Shown: positions 26,897 to 35,583, counted from the first letter of the stretch. The stretch: 64,000 nucleotides of DNA from Pedobacter insulae (GCF_900113525.1 NZ_FOPP01000009.1:1-64000); one strand, 5' to 3'. Notes: generated from the sequence alone by a model not told the origin. Made by a program: numbers and translations.

Positions 26897-28150
26897 ATGA
26901 AAAATATTGATTTTGAAAAAGCAAGTTTTAAGGACTTCGAAAACATTGAGGGGATGGATCCCTATGGATGGGCAAAACTATGGGGTGAGTATGTAACTGA
27001 CCGGAGCAAGAATGGACAGTTTAATTATCGGCAGGAAAATCTTTCCGGCTGTGGCCCTGAGATCGAGCTTAACCTGCCCAGTAATCCGCACCGCAATTTT
27101 GTGAGTTTGGTCTCTAATGACTATTTAGGCTTTACGCAACATCCCAAAGTAAAGGCTGCGGCAATCGCTGCAATTGAAAAATACGGTTCTGGCGCTGGAG
27201 CCTCTCCAGCAATTGGTGGACATTACCTCTTCCATCAGGAGATTGAGAACAAAATTGCCAAGTTCTTTAAAAGGGAAAGTGCGATTGTGTTCAGTACTGG
27301 GTACACGGCAAACAGCTCATCTTTGCAAGCATTGTTAAAAAAGGAAGACCTTGCGATACTGGATATGGCAGTGCATGCAAGCGTATACGAAGGCTGCTTG
27401 AACACGAATGTGAAGACTTTCCTCCACAATGATCTGGAAGCTTTGGAACGTATATTAAAGACTTCGAAAGATAATTACCGCACAAGAATGGTAATTATAG
27501 ATGGTGTATATTCTCAGGATGGGGATTTGGCGCCATTAGATAAGATTATTCAACTGACCAAACACTACGGAGCATATATCGTAGTCGATGATGCCCATGG
27601 TACGGGTGTTGTTGGAGAAACTGGAAGAGGTGTTATCGAGTTGCATAACTTATACAAAGAGGTGGATATAATTACGGGAACATTCAGCAAGACATTTGCG
27701 CATGTTGGCGGTTATTTGGTTGCAAGTCCAGAACTCGTACGCTTTCTGAAGTTTCAGGCAAGGCAGCACATTTTTTCTGCAACACTATCTCCTGCATCTG
27801 CCTGTATATCCAAAGCTATTGATCTGGTGGATGAGGAACCGATATGGATGCACCGACTTTGGGACAATATAGAATATCTGAAAACGGGACTTGAATCTTT
27901 GGGGCTGGATACGGGAATAACACAGTCAGCGATAATTCCAGTAAAGATTGGAGACATTAGCCTAAATGCAAAGATATGTGGAATGTTGCTCGAAGCAGGT
28001 ATTTATGCCAATCAAATTAACTATCCCGCAGTTTCGCGAAAAGATGCAAGGGTAAGAATGAGCGTAATGGCAACTCATACGCATACACAGCTTGACAAGG
28101 TATTGAATGCATGGGAATGGGTAATCAAGAAAACACATCTGGAAAAATAA
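26897..28150 (+). CDS. PLP-dependent alpha-oxoamine synthase (SPT/KBL/BioF family)
   Basis: Enzyme of the family that condenses an amino acid with an acyl-CoA, releasing CO2 (serine palmitoyltransferase, KBL, BioF, ALAS, CqsA). The 417 residues are complete: YLGFTQHP (~76-83), GSGAGASPAIGGHYLFHQEIE (~98-117), the ring-stacking His160 in VHAS, PLP-aspartate in VVDDAHGTGVVG (229-240) and Schiff-base Lys265 in TGTFSKTFAHVGGYL. TFSK followed by FAHVGG recalls serine palmitoyltransferases, but substrate cannot be assigned. A 4-bp gap separates it from the TetR-like gene, so the pair is one unit. It is unusual cargo inside a conjugative element. Confidence 0.88.
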   Translation: MKNIDFEKASFKDFENIEGMDPYGWAKLWGEYVTDRSKNGQFNYRQENLSGCGPEIELNLPSNPHRNFVSLVSNDYLGFTQHPKVKAAAIAAIEKYGSGAGASPAIGGHYLFHQEIENKIAKFFKRESAIVFSTGYTANSSSLQALLKKEDLAILDMAVHASVYEGCLNTNVKTFLHNDLEALERILKTSKDNYRTRMVIIDGVYSQDGDLAPLDKIIQLTKHYGAYIVVDDAHGTGVVGETGRGVIELHNLYKEVDIITGTFSKTFAHVGGYLVASPELVRFLKFQARQHIFSATLSPASACISKAIDLVDEEPIWMHRLWDNIEYLKTGLESLGLDTGITQSAIIPVKIGDISLNAKICGMLLEAGIYANQINYPAVSRKDARVRMSVMATHTHTQLDKVLNAWEWVIKKTHLEK

Positions 28151-28154
28151 CGGT

Positions 28155-29894
28155 TTGACGAAAAGACGGCTAAATAAGATCAGGGATGCTGATGCGACAA
28201 AGAGGAAATTTTTGGACGCAATCAGTATGATTTTGATCGAACAGGGATTTAGCGCAATCAGGACAAACAACATTGCCAGGTTACTTGGAAAAGATAAGAA
28301 TTTGATCCGCTACCACTTTGGAAGTTTAAATGGGCTTTTAAAAACCTATATACAGGATAAGGATTATTGGCGACCATTTTTCGAGCGCTTCCGTTTTTCG
28401 GATAACCCAGATGCCAAAGAGATCGAAGAGCTATTTATCGGATTGATGCAGGAAAACTTCAAGGTATTTTCTGCCAATGAGGAAATGCAGAAGATTATCC
28501 ATTGGCAGATCTCTGAATCTAGCGCATTGATGAAAAGTATTTCTGATGAGCGTGAAGCTGAAGGAGATAAATTGTTGAAAATGGCAGTTCCCTATTTCAG
28601 AGAAAGTGGAGTAAACTTTAAAGCTATAATTGCTTTACTGTTGGGAGGAAGCTATTATATGGTACTGCAGCACAAGGCAATTAATGGCGTAGTCTGCGGT
28701 ATTGATCTCAATAGCGAAAAAGATAAGACTGATGTATTGGTGGCAATAGGAAAAATAATAGAGTGGGCTTGGCAATATGCTGAGGAGAACGTTAACGATA
28801 AATTACAATCTACCGAAAAGATGAATTACGAATTTGAACACCTCGAAGAATTATCGGAAATCCTGCTTAAAGATCAAGGCGACAATACCACGTTGAACGA
28901 ACTAGAAAAGGAACTTAAACGCTTGGAAAGGATATTACTAAAACAATTATTAGAACTTTCCAATGAAACGCAGATTAGTAATTTTTTGCAGATCAACCTA
29001 TATCGAATGGGTGAAATATGTGATAACCATTTTAATCCCACTAGTGAGGGAAATTTAGTTGCACAGTCTATACTTAATCTGATGGATCACCTCACTTCAC
29101 AAGTAGAACCCTTATTGCCCGCTACCTTGAGCCTTCCCAAGCTGTTCTGCAAACAACAATCTTTGGCATATAACGAAAAATGGCAGTTTTTGAAGAGCTG
29201 GCTCCAAAAAATAGGGATAGATGAACAGCTTTTACTAATCACTGGGATACCATTCAATCAGTTTACCTTTGACGGGAAAATGCGCTGGCACAATTATAAA
29301 TACCTAAAAAAATACGAGAAGATATTTGAAGAAATTGGCGAAGAACTTCCTAAAGATAACTATGAGTTGATGCATTTGCTGATAGGTCTGGGTTTTAATC
29401 ATGTCAGGTTTGAAAACTATTGCACCAAGATTTTTTCTGCCAAAATAGAAGGCCTTAGTGGATTAGAGGCAAAATCATTGCTAAAAATAGAGAGAACCAA
29501 GTTGTTTCAAGTTAACCTGTATACAAAAATGGTATTTGATCAAGATAGAAAGCCTGTTGATGAAGCATTGGCAAAATGGATAGATGCCACAATTAAGGGA
29601 CTAAGTGAAAAGCCGCATGATATCCAGCTTAATCCATTGAAATTAAAAACTAGGCTAACAGCTATGCAATTGGCACTTTTTGAAAAGACTTTGTATACCC
29701 ACGGATTTTACGATGAACCTAACCTAGATGTTTTTTCAGAAAAAATTGCCTGTAATTTTTCTACAAAGGGACAGGATGTGCTTTCTGCGCCAAGCGTAAA
29801 GTCAAAAATGTATACCAAGGATATATCGGCAATAAAACCATTGGAACCCATGGTGGCTGCGGTTCTGGAAGACCTCCGCAATTTTTTAATATAG
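28155..29894 (+). CDS. TetR-type N-terminus fused to a long domain of unknown function
   Basis: A 579-residue protein, about three times a normal TetR. Residues ~10-65 form the TetR helix-turn-helix: KRKFLDAISMILIEQGFSAIRTNNIARLLGKDKNLIRYHFGSLNGLL. A TetR-like ligand region runs to ~205. The remaining ~370 residues are helical (LEKELKRLERILLKQLLELS; later YNEKWQFLKSWLQKIGIDEQ and DNYELMHLLIGLGFNHVRF) and match nothing I recognise. The start is TTG 28155; the first ATG would remove half of the helix-turn-helix. It lies 4 bp after the oxoamine synthase gene and presumably regulates it or senses its product (inference). Confidence 0.75.
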   Translation: MTKRRLNKIRDADATKRKFLDAISMILIEQGFSAIRTNNIARLLGKDKNLIRYHFGSLNGLLKTYIQDKDYWRPFFERFRFSDNPDAKEIEELFIGLMQENFKVFSANEEMQKIIHWQISESSALMKSISDEREAEGDKLLKMAVPYFRESGVNFKAIIALLLGGSYYMVLQHKAINGVVCGIDLNSEKDKTDVLVAIGKIIEWAWQYAEENVNDKLQSTEKMNYEFEHLEELSEILLKDQGDNTTLNELEKELKRLERILLKQLLELSNETQISNFLQINLYRMGEICDNHFNPTSEGNLVAQSILNLMDHLTSQVEPLLPATLSLPKLFCKQQSLAYNEKWQFLKSWLQKIGIDEQLLLITGIPFNQFTFDGKMRWHNYKYLKKYEKIFEEIGEELPKDNYELMHLLIGLGFNHVRFENYCTKIFSAKIEGLSGLEAKSLLKIERTKLFQVNLYTKMVFDQDRKPVDEALAKWIDATIKGLSEKPHDIQLNPLKLKTRLTAMQLALFEKTLYTHGFYDEPNLDVFSEKIACNFSTKGQDVLSAPSVKSKMYTKDISAIKPLEPMVAAVLEDLRNFLI

Positions 29895-29920
29895 TACAGT
29901 TATTAGTTTAGTATAGTTGG

Positions 29921-29952
29921 GGTCGGGCGGATTAATCTGTCCGGCCTTTTTT
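29921..29952 (+). terminator. Rho-independent terminator after the TetR-fusion gene
   Basis: GGTCGGGCGGAT pairs, with G-U wobbles, to ATCTGTCCGGCC around a TA-rich loop, followed by TTTTTT. It separates the TetR-fusion gene from the convergent miniprotein gene, whose stop codon overlaps the T-run. Confidence 0.8.
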
Positions 29953-30178
29953 ATGGGTCGATCAGATGTCCCATTTGGTTCGTTTCCAGAAATTCTACAT
30001 ACTCGTAGATCAGATGTTGGTTAAAACCAGGCAAGTTTAATAAGTAAGCTGTCCTATTCTGTAACAGGTCTGAAAAAGTATGGAAGCCTAATGTCTCAGT
30101 GACCATTTTAAGTTCATGGCTGAGCGGGCTGTTTGCGATAGGCAGCTTTAGGATGTCCCTAAGTTCGGATTGTTTCAT
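29951..30178 (-). CDS. RpoA C-terminal-domain-like helix-hairpin-helix miniprotein
   Basis: 75 residues. The segment VTETLGFHTFSDLLQNRTAYLLNLPGFNQHLIYEYVEFLE (~28-66) has the layout of the RNA polymerase alpha C-terminal domain: helix, a 'G..T..DLL' turn, LL.LPGF in place of the HhH glycine loop, then a final helix. Such domains contact UP elements, DNA or activators. Here it stands alone, facing the TetR-fusion gene. It could act as a DNA-binding helper or mimic alpha-CTD. The similarity is by pattern; function is unknown. Confidence 0.6.
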   Translation of the reverse strand: MKQSELRDILKLPIANSPLSHELKMVTETLGFHTFSDLLQNRTAYLLNLPGFNQHLIYEYVEFLETNQMGHLIDP

Positions 30179-30565
30179 TCGACGATTTGGTTTAGGCCTG
30201 CCATCCCAGCGCAGGCGTTTTCTAAAACGACATAGCGCGGGATACGTGCCATATCCGCTCTAGAGGTACCGCGAAGCACCTGAACACAAGATAAGCCGCA
30301 CCCGCGCTAAAGCGCAGGCGAACAGCCTATTTTTCCTTGTGTTCTTTGTAAAAATTCGCGGTTTTCTAGAACAAGTCAAATAGCAGTCGCTATGTAATAT
30401 TTTAACTAAAGGCAAATATAAGCATAAGGTTTAGAAATCGGTGTACATGTTTCATACATCCACTTTTTCCCTATGTGGTGAATTACGTCTTTTGGTCTAA
30501 GCCTGCCGAGTGAAAGTTATTGCCAGTTAACTGGCTAAGGCAGGTGTTATTTAAACTTAAGTTTT
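30179..30565. other. Structured non-coding stretch upstream of the second rteC
   Basis: About 390 bp without a credible gene but rich in inverted repeats. GAACACAAG (30282-30290) pairs with CTTGTGTTC (30336-30344) around an inner hairpin GCGCTaaAGCGC (30304-30315). Further on, CCTGCC (30502-30507) and GGCAGG (30539-30544) enclose the 14-bp perfect palindrome GCCAGTTAACTGGC (30522-30535), about 20 bp before the rteC start. This could be a regulatory leader, an operator or a transfer-related site. No known RNA family is recognised. Confidence 0.5.
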
Positions 30566-31426
30566 ATGTTCCATAAATTTTATGATGCTTTTTACTCCCA
30601 GTTGTGCAGTTCACTATCTTCCTTTGCCGCTGGGCATTCTGATCCGGTAAAAGTCCTTTCTGCTGCAATGCTGGAAATTAGAAAGACTTTAGATGAGCTG
30701 CGTTCGAAGGTGCTTTCTGTTCCCTTTCCTTCTTTAGAGACCGAGATCTTGTTTTTTAAAATGGTGAAGCCGAAGTTTTATGCGTTGAAGATTTATCATT
30801 TCGAGTTGTATGGCCTATCGATGGGGATTCCTGTGGGAACGAAGGATGTGGTTTTGGCTTATTATGCACAGGAACTTTCGTTCATTGCACGTTTCTTTTC
30901 CATCCATGCGGCGGCTTACGATTATTACCGGACGGGAAGGACTGAGTTGGATCGCCTGTATTTTGTGCGTGGTGCTGAGGTTTCGCTGGTCTCAGTTCCA
31001 GAGATGCCGGAGATCGATCCACTGTATTCGACTTCAATGGATTACCTATTTGCAAAGTTTATCGCTTTTGAGGCTTTGCGGGCTCAGATTGTAGAGCGGA
31101 TGGGTGTTTTGGATGGTTCTATTGTAGATGCTGAGGCGGTTCGGCCAGATCTGGGGATCAAATGGACGGGCAAGGTGGTTAACCTGGGCGAGCTGATCTA
31201 TGGACTGTATTACACTGGTCAGCTGAATCATGGGAATGCGCAGCTGTCAGAGATTGTGGCTTTGTTTGAGCGCATGTTTATGGTGAAGATCAGGGATGTG
31301 CACCATACGTTCGGGGAGATCAGGGAACGTAAGGTAAGCAGCCCCTCTAAGTTTATCGATTCAATGGGCTTGGCGATACGGGATCGGGTTGATGAAGATC
31401 TAAAATATAAGCCGGGTAATCGTTGA
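30566..31426 (+). CDS. rteC: RteC-family regulator, second copy
   Basis: 286 residues with the RteC pattern: ETEILFFKMVKPKFYALKIYHFELYG (~53-78), AAAYDYYRTGRTELDRLYFVRG (~113-134), then EIDPLYSTSMDYLFAKFIAFEALRAQI. A C-terminal region (LGELIYGLYYTGQLNHGNAQLSEIVALF) resembles the DNA-binding half of RteC. It is clearly diverged from the copy at 11416-12330. It stands directly upstream of the tra operon on the same strand, so control of transfer genes is a reasonable inference. The ATG choice gives a normal family N-terminus. Confidence 0.85.
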   Translation: MFHKFYDAFYSQLCSSLSSFAAGHSDPVKVLSAAMLEIRKTLDELRSKVLSVPFPSLETEILFFKMVKPKFYALKIYHFELYGLSMGIPVGTKDVVLAYYAQELSFIARFFSIHAAAYDYYRTGRTELDRLYFVRGAEVSLVSVPEMPEIDPLYSTSMDYLFAKFIAFEALRAQIVERMGVLDGSIVDAEAVRPDLGIKWTGKVVNLGELIYGLYYTGQLNHGNAQLSEIVALFERMFMVKIRDVHHTFGEIRERKVSSPSKFIDSMGLAIRDRVDEDLKYKPGNR

Positions 31427-31500
31427 TTACAGGCTGTTTAGCCCGATGACCTTTCCCCATACGCACCCCTGTTGGGAAAGGAAAATCTAAGCTTGGCCAA

Positions 31501-31546
31501 CCTTTGTTTCGCCGCCGGTAATGGAGTTGGCGGCTTAAAACAAAGG
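31501..31546 (+). promoter_or_regulatory. Stem-loop just before the traE start codon
   Basis: CCTTTGTTTcGCCGCC (31501-31516) pairs with GGCGGCttAAAACAAAGG (31529-31546) around a 12-base loop. The base of the stem ends 3 bp before the traE ATG. It would cover any ribosome-binding site, so translational or attenuation control of the tra operon is possible. No T-run follows, so it is not a simple terminator. Confidence 0.5.
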
Positions 31547-31549
31547 CTT

Positions 31550-32389
31550 ATGTTATCAAATTTTAGCTGGTTAGCTTACGGAATTTTTATCCTCGTTTCC
31601 CTGCTCATTTATTATGCTGTAATCCTGCTGCTGTATTACAGGCAGGAGATGCGAACGTTCTTCAGGACTTTTCTTTCTTCGGTTCCTGACCGGGCCGGAA
31701 CAGGTAAAAAAGAAGTAATACCAACCGCAGAGACCGAAGATCCAGGGTTGCTGGGTAAGGTGGCTTTGGAAGACGGACTTAGCAGCGTGAGTATGGAAGA
31801 GCTGGACTTTGGCAGTAATGACCAGATGCTTCAGGGTGACCTCGCCGACTGCATGGAAGAGCTGAATTATACTTTCTGTCTGGCAAAAGAAAAAAGCTGG
31901 GACGCTGCGAAGCTGACTACCTCGTTCATTGAAATTGCTGAATGCTACAGGGAAGTTTTCTCTTCTAAATTACGCAGTCAGTTGCTGGGACACATTTGCA
32001 AGGAATGCAGTGACAAACTGGAATGGAAATTAAGCCCGCAGGAACTGGAAGCGCTCTTTGCTAAAAAAGGTTCAGGAGCTGTTCCGTCGTCGGGTAAAAT
32101 AATTGCAGTAGGTGCTGCGGTATTAGCTTTTTTTGCCCAGGCTGCCTATTCGCAGGATGGCAACCAAGGGATTGCCGAAGCAACGAACAAAGTAGCGGGT
32201 TACTTTGATACGGGAACTGACCTGATGTATGCCATCGGTGCAATTATGGGCTTGGTCGGTGCGGTGAAAGTTTATTCCAAATGGAATGCGGGGGAACCCG
32301 ATACCGCTAAGGTGGCTACGGCATGGTTTGGTAGCTGTATTTTTTTGGTGGTAGTGGCAACGGTGCTTAAATCATTCTTTGGGATATGA
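31550..32389 (+). CDS. traE: TraE (DUF4134) with an extra N-terminal membrane region
   Basis: Conjugation membrane protein. The C-terminal ~105 residues are DUF4134/TraE: a signal-like helix, then AQAAYSQDGNQGI, YFDTGTDLMYAIGAIMGLVGAVKVYSKWNAGEPDT and WFGSCIFLVV. The usual TraE is only ~100-110 residues. Here ~170 residues precede it, with a membrane helix (FSWLAYGIFILVSLLIYYAVILLLYY) and an acidic cytoplasmic stretch, so two proteins appear fused. ATG 31550 is preferred to TTG 31472, which would read through the hairpin. It overlaps traF by 4 bp. Confidence 0.85.
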   Translation: MLSNFSWLAYGIFILVSLLIYYAVILLLYYRQEMRTFFRTFLSSVPDRAGTGKKEVIPTAETEDPGLLGKVALEDGLSSVSMEELDFGSNDQMLQGDLADCMEELNYTFCLAKEKSWDAAKLTTSFIEIAECYREVFSSKLRSQLLGHICKECSDKLEWKLSPQELEALFAKKGSGAVPSSGKIIAVGAAVLAFFAQAAYSQDGNQGIAEATNKVAGYFDTGTDLMYAIGAIMGLVGAVKVYSKWNAGEPDTAKVATAWFGSCIFLVVVATVLKSFFGI

Positions 32390-32727
32390 GCAGCGTCTAT
32401 CAGATCAATAAAGGTATTAACCGCCCAATTGAATTTCGTGGCCTGAAAGCGCAATATATCGGCTTTTTAGCGGGTGGCTTGGTTGCACTGCTGCTGATGT
32501 TTTCTTTGCTGTACATCCTTGGCGTAAACCTGTACATCTGTATTGCGCTGATTGGCAGTCTGGGGACTGCGCTTTTTACAACGGTGATCCGCATGAGCCA
32601 TAAGTACGGGCAATATGGCCTGCTGAAAAAGAATGCGAAACGCAGTATTCCTGCCAGCCTGTCCAGCAGGAGCCGCAAATTATTCACCCACTTAAATTCT
32701 TCTGTATGGCAGCAAGTAAGGCAATAG
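32386..32727 (+). CDS. traF: TraF (DUF4133) conjugation membrane protein
   Basis: Small VirB3-like inner-membrane protein, 113 residues. It shows the family opening VYQINKGINRPIEFRGLKAQYI (~4-25), two adjacent membrane helices (FLAGGLVALLLMFSLLYIL and YICIALIGSLGTALF) and the GQYGLLKK block. It overlaps traE by 4 bp and traG by 22 bp, as expected for a tightly coupled Tra operon. Confidence 0.93.
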   Translation: MSSVYQINKGINRPIEFRGLKAQYIGFLAGGLVALLLMFSLLYILGVNLYICIALIGSLGTALFTTVIRMSHKYGQYGLLKKNAKRSIPASLSSRSRKLFTHLNSSVWQQVRQ

Positions 32728-35180
32728 ATTTTTCCAGGGTGTTCCCGATCTATAAGGTAGAGCATAATTGCATTGTTTCGATGCAGGGAGATTTGACGGT
32801 GGTGTTTAAAATAGACCATGCGGATATTTTTACGCTGGGATCTGCTGAGTATGAGGCAGGGCATCATACCTGGGTAAAGGCGATAAAAACTTTGCCTTTT
32901 GGTACAGTACTGCATAAGCAGGATACTTTCTACAAAAAGCTGCATCGTGCCAATATGGATGCTTCGCAGAGCTTTTTAACGCTTGCAGGAGAGAACGCAT
33001 TTGAGGGCAGGGCTTACCTGGATCATACCTGCTATTTGATGATTACCAAAAAGCCGGAGGACAGAAGAACGGCAACCAGCGGTTATTCGGGACTGATGCG
33101 CAAAAGTATTGCGCCCAGACAGACCACCAGTCCGGCTCTGTTCGCTGATTTTATGGAAAAGGTAGGTGCCTTTGAGCGCATACTCGCTGACAGCGGCCTA
33201 GTTTCATTACGCCAGCTGACCGATGATGAACTTGCCGGAACGACTGGTAAGGTCGGCATCATTGAATCTTATTGCTCACTTCTTGGAACGGGAGAAAGAC
33301 CATTGTTAAGGGATGTGCATTTGAAGGATGAGATCAGAATCGGAGAAAACCATTGTCAGCTTTTTTCTCTGGCTGATGTGGAAGACCTGCCGTCATTTTG
33401 CGGCAGCAGGGTAAATTATGACAGGTACAGTACCGATAAGAGTAAGTTCAGTTTGGGTTTTGCGGCAAACTTAGGTTTATTGCTGGACTGTAACCACCAG
33501 TATAACCAGTTTCTATTTATTGGTGATCCGCAGAAAACGATCAAGGAACTGGAGGCTAAAAAGCTGCGCTTGCATTCCCTTTCGGCCTATTCCCGTGAAA
33601 ATGCGGTAAGCCGCGATGCGGTGAATGATTTCCTGAACGAAGCGGTGGCAGCCGGACGGTTACCCATAAAGGCGCATTTCAATGTCATGGCCTGGACGAG
33701 TGATCAAGCGGAGCTACAGGAGATCCGCAACAAAGTCAGTTCTGCTATGGCGGGCATGGATGCGGTAGCCAGGCAGGAAACGGACGGAGCAGCTCAAATC
33801 TGGTGGGCGGGCATCCCAGGCAATGCCGCAGATTTTCCGGTCAATGATACTTTCGATACGTTCGTGGAACAGGCCAGTTGCTTTCTGAATATGGAAAGTA
33901 ATGCAAAGTCTGATGGTACAGGCATCCGCTTTGGTGACCGGAATTTTGGCAGACCTGTGTATGTGGATCTTTTTGATGAGCCTATGAAAACGGGGCTGGT
34001 AACCAATCGAAACCTGTTTATCTGCGGGGGTAGTGGTGCGGGAAAATCAATGGCCTGTAACCACATGTTGCGTACGCTTTACGATGAAGGAACACATTGT
34101 GTGACCATTGACATTGGCGGCAGTTATAAGGGGCTTTGTGATCTGGTAGGTGGCTATTACTTTAGCTATACCGAAGAGAACCCGATTAGATTCAACCCTT
34201 TTTTTATTGGTACAGATGATGTGCTGGATATTGAAAAGAAAGAGAGTTTAAAAACCCTGCTTTTGGCGCTATGGAAACGGGACGGTGAGCATTTCAGCCG
34301 CTCGGAATATGTGGCGATCTCTGGTGCTATCACCCTGTACTATGAATATTTAGCAGAAAACCCATCTGTCTTTCCTGGCTTTAATTCCTTCTATGATTTT
34401 CTGATGCTGGAATATATGCAGGTGATGGAAAACGGCAAGGTCAAGGAAAAGGATTTTGATCTGGGTAACCTGCTGTATGTTTTGAACCCATACTATAAGG
34501 GCGGCGAGTTTGATTATCTGCTCAATGCTACCGAGAATTTAGACCTGCTGAACGAGCGCTTTATCGTTTTCGAGCTGGACAACATCCGTTCGCATGAGGT
34601 TTTGTTTCCCGTGGTTACGATCATCATCATGGAAATGTTCATTTCCAAAATGCGCAAGCTCAAAGGACAGCGCAAGATATTGGCAATCGATGAGGCATGG
34701 GTCGCCATTGCAAAGACTGGTATGAGCCATTTTATCAAATACCTTTTTAAGACAGTTCGTAAGTTCAATGGGATCGCTGCACTGATTACCCAAGAGGTGG
34801 ACGATTTGATTTCCTCCCCTATCATTAAGGAGACGGTGATCAATTTATCAGATACCAAGATCCTGTTGGATATGCGCAAGTTCATGAACAAGTTTGATAA
34901 GCTGCAAGAAACGCTGGGTTTGTCCGATAAAGCCAAAGCGCTGCTTTTATCGGTCAACAAGGCCAATGAGAAAGGTAAAAACTATCGGGAGGTTTTTATC
35001 GATCAGGGCGGTCAGAAGCTGAGCGTATACCGTAACGAGCTGTCCGTTGCCGAGTATTTGGCTTATACGACTGAGGAAAGCGAAAAGCTTCGCGTCATGG
35101 AATATGCTGAAAAGTACGGCAGCATGGAAAAGGGAATTACCGTACTGGCAGAAGAGCTTCGCCAGAAGAAGGCTCAGTAA
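32706..35180 (+). CDS. traG: TraG-family conjugation ATPase (VirB4-like)
   Basis: Motor ATPase of the type IV secretion channel, 824 residues. Walker A is in ICGGSGAGKSMACN (~439-452) and Walker B in KILAIDEAWVAIAK (~655-668), with ITQEVDDLISSPIIKE, the VirB4 RAD loop region, following. The N-terminal ~400 residues are the substrate/scaffold domain typical of Bacteroidota TraG. Length is normal. The start overlaps traF by 22 bp. The product is expected at the inner membrane with TraF. Confidence 0.95.
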   Translation: MAASKAIDFSRVFPIYKVEHNCIVSMQGDLTVVFKIDHADIFTLGSAEYEAGHHTWVKAIKTLPFGTVLHKQDTFYKKLHRANMDASQSFLTLAGENAFEGRAYLDHTCYLMITKKPEDRRTATSGYSGLMRKSIAPRQTTSPALFADFMEKVGAFERILADSGLVSLRQLTDDELAGTTGKVGIIESYCSLLGTGERPLLRDVHLKDEIRIGENHCQLFSLADVEDLPSFCGSRVNYDRYSTDKSKFSLGFAANLGLLLDCNHQYNQFLFIGDPQKTIKELEAKKLRLHSLSAYSRENAVSRDAVNDFLNEAVAAGRLPIKAHFNVMAWTSDQAELQEIRNKVSSAMAGMDAVARQETDGAAQIWWAGIPGNAADFPVNDTFDTFVEQASCFLNMESNAKSDGTGIRFGDRNFGRPVYVDLFDEPMKTGLVTNRNLFICGGSGAGKSMACNHMLRTLYDEGTHCVTIDIGGSYKGLCDLVGGYYFSYTEENPIRFNPFFIGTDDVLDIEKKESLKTLLLALWKRDGEHFSRSEYVAISGAITLYYEYLAENPSVFPGFNSFYDFLMLEYMQVMENGKVKEKDFDLGNLLYVLNPYYKGGEFDYLLNATENLDLLNERFIVFELDNIRSHEVLFPVVTIIIMEMFISKMRKLKGQRKILAIDEAWVAIAKTGMSHFIKYLFKTVRKFNGIAALITQEVDDLISSPIIKETVINLSDTKILLDMRKFMNKFDKLQETLGLSDKAKALLLSVNKANEKGKNYREVFIDQGGQKLSVYRNELSVAEYLAYTTEESEKLRVMEYAEKYGSMEKGITVLAEELRQKKAQ

Positions 35181-35202
35181 ATTATTTTAATTCTGAAATT
35201 TT

Positions 35203-35583
35203 ATGAAAAGAATAAAAGCAACATTATTTGGCTGCTTTGCAGCAATGCTGTTTTTCGTATCCTGCGAGAACAGCATTAAATCATCTATAGATGGCACCTA
35301 TGCCAGTTATGAATCCGGTGAATACAGTATCTCCAAAGATACGCTGGTCATTATGCCTTGCGGCGATCAGGGAGACTACCAGGTAATTAGAAAATCCGCT
35401 TTCCAGACGGTAAGGAACCGGAAGCTTCAACCATCTGAGCGAAAGATCCGCGAGTATATGGGCAGGTTTGACGGGAAAACTAAAACGCTGATCATCGATG
35501 CCCAGGGTAAGAAAATCAGTTTCTTTCCTGGTAAAAACAGCTTGCTGCTGATGCAGCGGGAATATCATAAGGTTAAACCATAA
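35203..35583 (+). CDS. Tra-operon lipoprotein of unknown function
   Basis: 126 residues. A lipoprotein signal, MKRIKATLFGCFAAMLFFVSC, has the lipobox Cys at 21. It is followed by a small beta-rich domain: DGTYASYESGEYSISKDTLVIMPC, then a basic strand TVRNRKLQPSERK. It sits 22 bp after traG and 13 bp before the TraI-like gene, so it belongs to the transfer operon. Exclusion or channel-assembly roles are possible. No named family can be given with confidence. Confidence 0.7.
   Translation: MKRIKATLFGCFAAMLFFVSCENSIKSSIDGTYASYESGEYSISKDTLVIMPCGDQGDYQVIRKSAFQTVRNRKLQPSERKIREYMGRFDGKTKTLIIDAQGKKISFFPGKNSLLLMQREYHKVKP

Noticed and set aside
26897..28150. Naming the oxoamine synthase as SPT, BioF or CqsA
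   Set aside because: The shared catalytic residues do not separate these enzymes; substrate cannot be read from sequence alone.
31472..31549. TTG start for traE at 31472
   Set aside because: It would place the hairpin at 31501-31546 inside the coding sequence and gives an atypical N-terminus; ATG 31550 is better.
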